Assembly: GCA_017481065.1 (NCBI GenBank)
Contig: JAFUPT010000110.1
Span: 1-27,570 of the forward strand
Origin: Clostridia bacterium
GTDB lineage: Bacteria; Bacillota_A; Clostridia; Christensenellales; Aristaeellaceae
Length of the DNA: 27,570 bases
Direction of reading: 5' to 3'
The notes under the pieces were generated by a model. It was not told the DNA's origin, ran no database searches, and saw nothing but the letters and a program-made list of their open reading frames with translations. Shown piece by piece: positions 22,517 to 27,570 of this stretch (its first letter is position 1; each line of letters begins with the position of its first letter). A program made the translations under genes and the position numbers.

Positions 22517-23902
22517 ATGAACCTGAAATTCCCCGCCATCCTGGACCCCGGCTTCCAGCCCATGGAGCTGGTTCTCCGGGAGTTTGAAAAGGAAGTGCTC
22601 GCTTCCGAGCACCAGAAGCTCTCCATCGCCCTTGAGCGCCACGATGGCTACTGCGAAGCCTTCAGCTTCGATATCTTTGCCGACGGCGTGAACGATGAAA
22701 AGAATTTCGCCATCGCCGAGCGCTATGTCAAAACCCTGCTGTGGGTTTTCGGCGGCTGGAAGGTATACATTCACGGCTCCCGCCCGGTCTATGAATTTCT
22801 GCGCGCCGCCTACCAGCGGGATGGCCTGCGCCAGTTTGATGTATGGTTCATGGGCGACCGCGTGTATGAGCGCCCCTTCGAGGTGGCCTACGTTGAAAAT
22901 GCCGCCGATATGCCCAGCACCCGCCACGCCGCATCCGCCGTGGGCCGCCATCTGAAGGGCTGCCGCATCGGCTTTGACGCCGGCGGAAGCGACCGCAAGG
23001 TGAGCGCCGTGATCGACGGCGAAACCGTGTATTCCGAGGAAGTCGTCTGGCACCCCAAGACCCAGTCCGATCCCGAATACCACTTCTCCGGCATCATGGA
23101 AGCCTTCCGCACCGCCGCATCCCAGATGCCCCGGGTGGATGGCATCGGCGTGAGCACTGCGGGCGTTACCATCGCCAACCGCATGATGGTGGCCGCCCTC
23201 TTCATCAAAGTATCCGAGGAGGACTTTGAGCGCCGGGTCAAGAACATCTACCTCGACGCAGCCAGGGAACTGGGCGAAAATATCCCCATCGAGGTTGCCA
23301 ACGACGGCGATGTAACCGCCCTTGCAGGCGCGATGGATCTCAATGAAAACGGCGTGCTCGGCATCGCCATGGGCACCAGCGAGGCCGGCGGCTACGTCGA
23401 TCCCAACGGCAACATCACCGGCTGGCTGAACGAGCTGGCCTTCGCCCCCGTCGATTTCAACAGGGAAGCAGCCGTGGATGAATGGAGCGGCGATTACGGC
23501 TGCGGCGTGAAATATTTCTCCCAGGATGGCGTGATCAAGCTGGCCCCTGCCGCCGGAATTGATCTGGAGGAATCCCTCACCCCCGCCGAGAAGCTGAAGG
23601 TTGTGCAGAAGCTGATGGAGCAGGATGATCCCCGCGCCGCGAAGATCTACGAAACCATCGGCACCTACTTCGGCTATACCCTCGCCTACTACGCCCGTTT
23701 CTATGAAATCCGTCACACCCTGATCATGGGCCGCGTCACCAGCGGCAAGGGCGGCGAAATCCTGCTCGCCCGCGCCCGCGAAGTGCTCGAAGGCGAATTC
23801 CCCGAGATCGCGGAAAAGATGCAGCTGAACATTCCCAGCGAGGCCAGCCGCCGCGTGGGCCAGTCCATCGCCGCCGCGAGCCTGCCGGAGGACCGGGTGT
23901 AA
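22517..23902 (+). CDS. ROK-family protein with extra N-terminal domain, probable amino-sugar kinase
   Basis: A 461-residue protein in an operon with nagA. Residues 1-148 are a domain I do not recognise (FDIFADGVND, VYIHGSRPVYEFLRAAYQRD). Residues 149-461 are ROK-like: phosphate loop IGFDAGGSDRKVSAVIDG (151-168), GIGVSTAGVTIANR (209-222), catalytic region VANDGDVTALAGA with Asp263, and GIAMGTSEAGGYVD. The usual ROK zinc motif (CxCGxxGCxE) is absent; the region reads DEWSGDYGCGVKYF, and the GE-x-GH signature reads NELAF. A GGAGGT site precedes the ATG. The context suggests phosphorylation of GlcNAc or a related sugar to feed NagA. It could instead be a non-catalytic sugar sensor, though no DNA-binding helix-turn-helix is visible at the N-terminus. 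Confidence 0.8.
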   Translation: MNLKFPAILDPGFQPMELVLREFEKEVLASEHQKLSIALERHDGYCEAFSFDIFADGVNDEKNFAIAERYVKTLLWVFGGWKVYIHGSRPVYEFLRAAYQRDGLRQFDVWFMGDRVYERPFEVAYVENAADMPSTRHAASAVGRHLKGCRIGFDAGGSDRKVSAVIDGETVYSEEVVWHPKTQSDPEYHFSGIMEAFRTAASQMPRVDGIGVSTAGVTIANRMMVAALFIKVSEEDFERRVKNIYLDAARELGENIPIEVANDGDVTALAGAMDLNENGVLGIAMGTSEAGGYVDPNGNITGWLNELAFAPVDFNREAAVDEWSGDYGCGVKYFSQDGVIKLAPAAGIDLEESLTPAEKLKVVQKLMEQDDPRAAKIYETIGTYFGYTLAYYARFYEIRHTLIMGRVTSGKGGEILLARAREVLEGEFPEIAEKMQLNIPSEASRRVGQSIAAASLPEDRV

Positions 23903-23926
23903 CGGGAAGGAGACGCTGGGGTTACG

Positions 23927-24109
23927 CTGGGGCTCTGCCCCAGACCCTGCCAAATGGGATGATCCCCTTTGGAAACCTCACAAAAAAGGCACGCAATGCG
24001 TGCCTTTTATAATTCAAAACCCTGTCCCGCTCCGGGACAGGGTTTTGTACTGGGGATTCTTAAGGGCATCATGCCCTTAAGCAGGGTTCCAAGGGACAGC
24101 GTCCCCAAA
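23927..24109. repeat. Hairpin island D between the ROK and DUF1576 genes
   Basis: In order: CTGGGGC/GCCCCAG (23927-23943), CCAAATGGGAT/ATCCCCTTTGG (23950-23972, one imperfect pair), AAAAGGCACGCA/TGCGTGCCTTTT (23984-24008), a terminator-like stem (24016-24046), CTTAAGGGCAT/ATGCCCTTAAG (24059-24081), and a CCAAGGGAC/GTCCCc copy (24089-24106). It is in the same orientation as island C and matches the minus-strand reading of the right half of island A, including the AAAAGGC palindrome. It lies between convergent genes. Confidence 0.86.
24016..24046. terminator. Bidirectional terminator for nagA-ROK and the folate/DUF1576 unit
   Basis: AAAACCCTGTCCCG, a three-base loop CTC and CGGGACAGGGTTTT form a perfect 14-bp stem with A/T flanks on both sides, inside island D between convergent genes. 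Confidence 0.8.
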
Positions 24110-24119
24110 CTCCTGCCCC

Positions 24120-25418
24120 TCACTTCGCGGCCTTTTCATCCTTGCTCTTCATGAAAATTCCGAGCACGGGTACCAGCACGAAGGCCACGAGGCCGCTGGT
24201 GAAGCCGCCGTTGTAGAGGTTGAAGCCGCCGTGGATGGCGGGGATGTTGGTCACCATGCAGTAATGCAGGATGCCCGCGATGATGCCGGCGATGGGGCCG
24301 TACTGGCCGGCAACCGGAGCCAGGCCGCTGGCGAAGCATGCGCCAACCACGATGGCCTGGGCATTGATGGCGGTTGCGCCGAAGAGGGAGCCCACGAAGT
24401 AACCGATCAGGATCGGGAGCACGTTCAGCGGGGTGGAACCGGCAGCGCAGAAGGCCAGCATGCACCATACCACGCCGAAGGTGGGGCCGGTGAAGGTTGC
24501 GCCCACGATATTATAATAAGCCAGGATAAACAGGCCGTAGATGCCAAAGTTGATTGCGGTTGCACCGATGCCGTACTTGGCGGTGAAATCCGCCTTGTAG
24601 CCGGAATCGAGCACCAGCTTGCCGTAGCCCTTGAAGCCGCCGTTCAGGATAAGGCCGAATACCAGGCAGAGCACGAAGCAGATGATGGCGAAGGTATTGC
24701 AGAAGGCCGCATTGCCGCTGCCGAGGGTGGCGGCGATGGCGGGAGCCTCGTAGCCGAGGGCCTTGTACATGATGGCAAAGATCAGCATGCACAGGAAGCC
24801 TGCGGCGGGGCCGGCATTGTAGAGGTCAAAGCCCTTGTGGAACACTGCGGACTGGGCGCAGAGGGCGGGCATTGCAATGCCCACAACCACGCCGATCACG
24901 ATGGCCAGCACCACGCCCAGCAGGGTGACGCCGTGCACCTCGGTGTTCGGATAGCGCCAGAGCACCTCGCTCACCAGCGGAGCCAGGGCCGTGGAGAACA
25001 TGGCGAAATTGATGTTCTTGGCGAAGGGCTGCTTCTTGATCAGGGAATAAACAACGGTACCCAGGATGAAGGGCAGGATGTTCAGCAGGTTGATGCCGAA
25101 GAAGCTGAATCCGATGGTCAGGAAATAGGCCGCCACCGTGCCGCCTGCGGCAACAGCGCCGGGGAGGAACATCAGCGCGCAGCAGACCGCGCCAACCGCG
25201 AAAGCGTTGAACATTGCGCCGGAAATGCTGCCGATCTCAATGAAGAAATAGTCCTTGGTCAGCAGAGAGGGCTTGGAAATGATGCGCCAGAAGCCTGCGA
25301 ACATTTCGCTGCGGTCCGGTGCGCAGATCGCGCCGATCAGGAAGGCCAGCGTGAATGCGGAAAGCATGTACTTCAGGATGTTGCTGCTGCTCTGCTTGCG
25401 AAGTTTCTCGATGGACAT
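24120..25418 (-). CDS. DUF1576 polytopic membrane protein
   Basis: A 432-residue integral membrane protein with about ten or more hydrophobic segments and two related halves, as judged from GFDLYNAGPAAGFL in the first half and GGFNLYNGGFTSGLVAFVLVP near the C-terminus. I assign it to the DUF1576 family from memory of these motifs; the function of the family is unknown to me, but the shape suggests a transporter. The ATG at 25418 follows GGAGG; the longer frame from 25514 runs through the folD downstream hairpin and is rejected. It is last in the minus-strand order fhs, fchA, folD, with 104 bp and a hairpin after folD, so it may be co-transcribed and could carry a one-carbon or folate-related solute. 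That link is inference from position only. Confidence 0.85.
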   Translation of the reverse strand: MSIEKLRKQSSSNILKYMLSAFTLAFLIGAICAPDRSEMFAGFWRIISKPSLLTKDYFFIEIGSISGAMFNAFAVGAVCCALMFLPGAVAAGGTVAAYFLTIGFSFFGINLLNILPFILGTVVYSLIKKQPFAKNINFAMFSTALAPLVSEVLWRYPNTEVHGVTLLGVVLAIVIGVVVGIAMPALCAQSAVFHKGFDLYNAGPAAGFLCMLIFAIMYKALGYEAPAIAATLGSGNAAFCNTFAIICFVLCLVFGLILNGGFKGYGKLVLDSGYKADFTAKYGIGATAINFGIYGLFILAYYNIVGATFTGPTFGVVWCMLAFCAAGSTPLNVLPILIGYFVGSLFGATAINAQAIVVGACFASGLAPVAGQYGPIAGIIAGILHYCMVTNIPAIHGGFNLYNGGFTSGLVAFVLVPVLGIFMKSKDEKAAK

Positions 25419-25479
25419 GATGATTCCTCCAATCAATCTACCGTGAAAAAACAGGGAAATAGCCAAAATTGGGTAAAGA

Positions 25480-25512
25480 GAATCCACCCGCCACCGTTTG
25501 ACGGGCGGATTC
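25480..25512 (-). terminator. Hairpin between folD and the DUF1576 gene
   Basis: On the minus strand GAATCCGCCCG and CGGGTGGATTC form an 11-bp stem with one G-U pair, with an 11-base loop, followed by TCTTTACCC. The stem is complete only on the minus strand. The T-run is weak, so it may be a partial terminator or a processing/stability hairpin within the operon. Confidence 0.55.
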
Positions 25513-25522
25513 AACAGTTAAA

Positions 25523-26407
25523 TTATGCCAGGGTGCGTGCAGCGGCCTCTACTACATGGCCGATCAGCACGGAAGTGGTAACGGAGCCTACGCCGCCCGG
25601 AACGGGGGTGATGGCCTCGACGATGGGCTCAACCTCATCGAACTTGGCGTCGCCGGCGATGGCGCCCTTGGTGCCGCGGGCATTGATCTTCTCAGCATCC
25701 CAGTTGATGGAAACATCGATCACGATCTGGCCGGGGCGCACGAAATCCTTGGTCAGGCTGTTCAGCACGCCGGCTGCGGTCACCAGGATGTCCGCATTGC
25801 GAGCGATCTCGGCGGTGTTCACGGTGCGGGTGTGGCAGATGGTCACGGTGGCGTTCTTCTTCATCAGCATCATGGCTGCGGGCTTGCCGACAACCAGGCT
25901 GCGGCCGATGACCACTGCGTTCTTGCCCTTGCAATCGATGCCGTAGTGATCCAGGATCTCCATGCATGCCTTGGGGGTGCAGGGCGGGAAGCCGAGGTCG
26001 GTGCGATCCTCGAATACGCCTGCGTTGGAGAGGTCGGTCATGCAGTCAACGTCCTTCTTGGGATCGAGCTTATTGCAGATTTCGTTCTGGTCTGCCTTCA
26101 GATGCTTAGGCAGGGGACGGAACATCAGCACGCCGTGGATGGTATCGTTGGCATTGAGTTCTTCGATCTTGGCGATCAGCTCTTCCTTGGATACATCCTC
26201 GGGCAGCACGAACTTCTCAACCTCAACGCCGATCAGCTCAGCGCGGGCAACTGCGCCCTTCTCATAGGACAGGTCGGACGGATTCTCGCCGCAGCGAAGG
26301 ATGCCCAGCTTCGGGGTAACGCCCTTGGCCTTCAGCTCTTCCACCTGTGCCTGCAGCTTTGCGTTCAGAGCCGCGGTAACTTCCTTGCCCAGTAACTGCT
26401 TTGCCAT
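25523..26407 (-). CDS. folD: FolD methylene-THF dehydrogenase, probably lacking cyclohydrolase activity
   Basis: A 294-residue FolD-family protein. Normal FolD both oxidises 5,10-methylene-THF and hydrolyses methenyl-THF. The Rossmann motif IGRSLVVGKP (167-176), the PCTPKA segment (142-147) and the C-terminal ITPVPGGVGSVTT are intact. However, the catalytic SxxYxxxK motif reads SDLSYEKGAVARA: Tyr48 is kept, but the Lys four residues later is Ala52 (a Lys sits two residues after Tyr instead). The usual Gln in GILVQLPLP is Phe96 (GVLMFRPLP). Asp121 (KDVD) is kept. Lys and Gln are the cyclohydrolase residues in the human and E. coli enzymes, so this protein is probably a dehydrogenase only. The separate cyclohydrolase FchA is encoded 28 bp upstream. 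Start with GGAGG at 26407. Confidence 0.93.
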   Translation of the reverse strand: MAKQLLGKEVTAALNAKLQAQVEELKAKGVTPKLGILRCGENPSDLSYEKGAVARAELIGVEVEKFVLPEDVSKEELIAKIEELNANDTIHGVLMFRPLPKHLKADQNEICNKLDPKKDVDCMTDLSNAGVFEDRTDLGFPPCTPKACMEILDHYGIDCKGKNAVVIGRSLVVGKPAAMMLMKKNATVTICHTRTVNTAEIARNADILVTAAGVLNSLTKDFVRPGQIVIDVSINWDAEKINARGTKGAIAGDAKFDEVEPIVEAITPVPGGVGSVTTSVLIGHVVEAAARTLA

Positions 26408-26435
26408 TCTATTATTCCTCCGTAATTTGTCTCGA

Positions 26436-27053
26436 TTAGAAGAAGTTTGCGCGCACTTCTTCGAAGATCTTGTCTGCCATTGCGCAGTACTTGTCCAGCA
26501 TGCCGTTGGCCTTGGCGTTCATTTCCTCGGCAACCTCGCGGTTCTTGAGGCTCTTGGTGTTGATGAACACGTTCAGGCTTGCAGCCTGCAGGGCGGCCTT
26601 GCAGCAAACTGCGCCGCAGCCTGCATCAGAAACGGCCAGGCGGGAGCCCTTGGCGGCGAAAACAGCGATATAATCGATGGCCTCGCAGCACAGCTCCATG
26701 ATCTTCATGGGCGTGGAGCAGGCGATGATGGTGGCCTCTTCCATAACCTTGTCGCGGTTGGGATCATCCTTCGGGATGCCGTAGGCCTTGGCCAGGGGCA
26801 GGAAGTTCACTTCGTCCGCCTCAACCTGGTCCAGCAGCTGCTTCTGCAGCTCGTCGCACTTTGCCTTGAGGGCGATGATTTCATCCTGAACATCGGCATA
26901 CTTCTTCTTGCCGACGGTGAGGGAGCCCACCATGTTGCCAAGGGCGGTGCCGATTGCGCCAACGAGGGCTGCTGCGCCGCCGCCGCCCGGTGCGGGAGCG
27001 TCGGAAGCCAGCACGGAAACAAATTCACGGCAGGATGCCAGGGTCATATCCAT
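26436..27053 (-). CDS. fchA: Methenyl-THF cyclohydrolase (cyclodeaminase/cyclohydrolase family)
   Basis: A 205-residue protein of the FTCD_C family, which includes FchA (5,10-methenyl-THF to 10-formyl-THF) and formiminotetrahydrofolate cyclodeaminase. Seen: the substrate motif APAPGGGGAAALVGAIGTAL, VGSLTVGKKKY, helical middle, and SDAGCGAVCCKAALQAASLNVFINT. The length fits the family. The ATG at 27053 has AAAGGAG nine bases upstream. It lies between fhs and folD, the arrangement of acetogen-type one-carbon clusters, which favours FchA over cyclodeaminase (no histidine-degradation genes are nearby). It likely supplies the cyclohydrolase step that the neighbouring FolD seems to have lost. A terminator-like hairpin lies 38 bp upstream of the start. 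Confidence 0.92.
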   Translation of the reverse strand: MDMTLASCREFVSVLASDAPAPGGGGAAALVGAIGTALGNMVGSLTVGKKKYADVQDEIIALKAKCDELQKQLLDQVEADEVNFLPLAKAYGIPKDDPNRDKVMEEATIIACSTPMKIMELCCEAIDYIAVFAAKGSRLAVSDAGCGAVCCKAALQAASLNVFINTKSLKNREVAEEMNAKANGMLDKYCAMADKIFEEVRANFF

Positions 27054-27091
27054 AGTAATCTACTCCTTTCGGGGTATCATCAATATACTGG

Positions 27092-27119
27092 AAAAATGGG
27101 TGACATTGCTGCCACCCAT
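27092..27119 (-). terminator. Terminator or attenuator hairpin upstream of fchA
   Basis: On the minus strand ATGGGTG, a ten-base loop and CACCCAT form a 7-bp stem followed by five Ts. It lies about 200 bp after the fhs stop and 38 bp before fchA, so it would end fhs transcription or act as an attenuator for fchA-folD. No clear minus-strand promoter was found between it and fchA. Confidence 0.5.
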
Positions 27120-27129
27120 ATATTAGGAT
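27100..27129 (+). promoter_or_regulatory. Possible plus-strand promoter for the structured RNA
   Basis: GTGACA (27100-27105), an 18-bp spacer and TAGGAT (27124-27129). It would start transcription about 20 bases before the RNA candidate. The match is only moderate and overlaps the opposite-strand hairpin. Confidence 0.3.
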
Positions 27130-27155
27130 TTTATAAGTACGTTTGCACCCATAAA

Positions 27156-27316
27156 GGGTAAGTCCGCGCAAGGAGGCGACGCTATGGCGAGACGGATTTC
27201 AGCCAGATCGCGCATGGAGACTTCGACGGAATAGCAGCGCTATTTCTAGAAGGCGGCGTGCGCGAGGTGGCGAAATGCGGCCGCCAGAGCTAAGCCGGTG
27301 TTGTGCGGAATTGCCC
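27156..27316 (+). ncRNA. Candidate structured non-coding RNA between fhs and fchA
   Basis: This gap has no credible protein gene, but it is GC-rich and closed by a long-range helix: GGGTAAGTCCGC (27156-27167) pairs with GCGGAATTGCCC (27305-27316) over 11 of 12 positions with one G-U. Inside are GGTGGC/GCCGCC with one G-U (27266-27285), AATAGC/GCTATT (27230-27244) and TGGC/GCCA (near 27185-27204). Both G-U pairs exist only when the plus strand is read, so the RNA is probably on the plus strand, opposite to the flanking genes. A ribosome-site-like AAGGAGG followed by ATGGCGAGACGG would give just a 16-codon peptide. Its size (about 160 nt) fits known structured RNAs of Clostridia such as raiA, but I cannot confirm a family. 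Confidence 0.55.
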
Positions 27317-27320
27317 GCTC

Positions 27321-27570
27321 TTAGAACAGGCCGGAAACCTTGCCGGTTTCTACGTCAACGTCTACGCGACGATATGCCGGGTCGGCTGCGGTGCCGGGCA
27401 TCATGGAGATGGTGCCAGCCATGGGGCACAGGAACTTGGCTCCGCCGTACTCCAGAATATCGCGGATGGTCAGCTTCCAGCCGGTCGGAACGCCCTTCTT
27501 GGTCGGGTCGTCAGACAGGGACAGGTGGGTCTTAACCATCATGGTGCAGTAGTCGGCATACTTGGGATCG
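27321..27570 (-). CDS. fhs: Formate--tetrahydrofolate ligase, C-terminal part (cut by window edge)
   Basis: The last 83 codons of a formate-THF ligase, which makes 10-formyl-THF from formate, THF and ATP. Seen: [19 protein letters not shown] running in from the window edge, then [15 protein letters not shown], a region equivalent to GAGFIVPLTGDIMRMPGLP in other members (here [18 protein letters not shown]), and the typical ending VSGLF with TAA at 27321-27323. The start is outside the window. It is first in the order fhs, fchA, folD on the minus strand. The RNA candidate and a terminator-like hairpin lie between it and fchA, so co-transcription is not certain. Confidence 0.93.
   Translation of the reverse strand, partial: DPKYADYCTMMVKTHLSLSDDPTKKGVPTGWKLTIRDILEYGGAKFLCPMAGTISMMPGTAADPAYRRVDVDVETGKVSGLF

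Noticed and set aside
21344..23953. An 869-codon minus-strand frame opposite nagA and the ROK gene
   Set aside because: It spans two well-supported genes and both their start sites. Long stop-free antisense frames are common here because GC-rich codon use avoids TTA, CTA and TCA.
27054..27320. A THF or ZTP riboswitch in the fchA leader
   Set aside because: I looked on the minus strand for the conserved THF core and the ZTP CCGCCUGGGCA segment and did not find them; the pairing evidence favours the plus strand instead.

Overview
The window reads as a piece of a GC-rich Bacillota genome, most likely class Clostridia. The grounds are strong AGGAGG-type ribosome binding sites, occasional TTG/GTG starts, a family-2 galactose-1-phosphate uridylyltransferase, a DUF1576 membrane protein, an fhs-fchA-folD one-carbon cluster of the kind seen in acetogen-like Clostridia, and a plasmid/ICE-type Rep-ParA-ParB module. 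I cannot name the genus. Everything is by-eye reading; no database search was run.

Layout. 1-4.8 kb: an AT-richer block with all genes on the minus strand (two hypothetical proteins, two ParB-family proteins, a Rep/DUF6017-like initiator, and a parA broken by an in-frame amber codon). This looks like one end of an integrated conjugative or plasmid-like element, abutting the 3' end of rpsI. 5.1-8.2 kb: chromosome with rplM-rpsI, a small membrane protein, a P-loop protein, an ADP-ribose-type Nudix hydrolase and a GNAT acetyltransferase. 8.2-12.4 kb: a minus-strand tRNA-t6A/acetylation operon, tsaE-tsaB-rimI, ending in a membrane-anchored MurF-like ligase and interrupted by hairpin-rich repeat islands. 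12.4-15.4 kb: divergent galK and galT (Leloir pathway). 15.4-20.1 kb: a 1023-residue membrane protein with thirteen Cys/His repeats, divergent from a membrane-anchored CapA-like protein. 20.2-23.9 kb: mutY, then nagA and a ROK-family protein (amino-sugar catabolism). 24.1-27.6 kb, minus strand: fhs (partial), fchA, folD and a DUF1576 protein, with a probable structured RNA encoded between fhs and fchA on the opposite strand.

The strongest points for follow-up are: (1) the thirteen-repeat protein, whose units resemble the zinc module of Ada and are arranged as doublets; (2) four intergenic islands of perfect palindromes that keep their base pairing while changing sequence, two of which bracket tsaE-tsaB in opposite orientation; (3) a 161-nt plus-strand RNA candidate closed by a 12-position helix; (4) a FolD that lacks the Lys and Gln needed for cyclohydrolase activity, encoded beside a dedicated cyclohydrolase, FchA; (5) the amber codon in parA.

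How the genes fit together: galK/galT and nagA/ROK feed host- or diet-derived galactose and GlcNAc into glycolysis. fhs/fchA/folD convert formate to methylene-THF in three separate steps. tsaE/tsaB/rimI belong to the usual t6A and protein-acetylation cluster, with a MurF-like ligase at the position where tsaD often lies.
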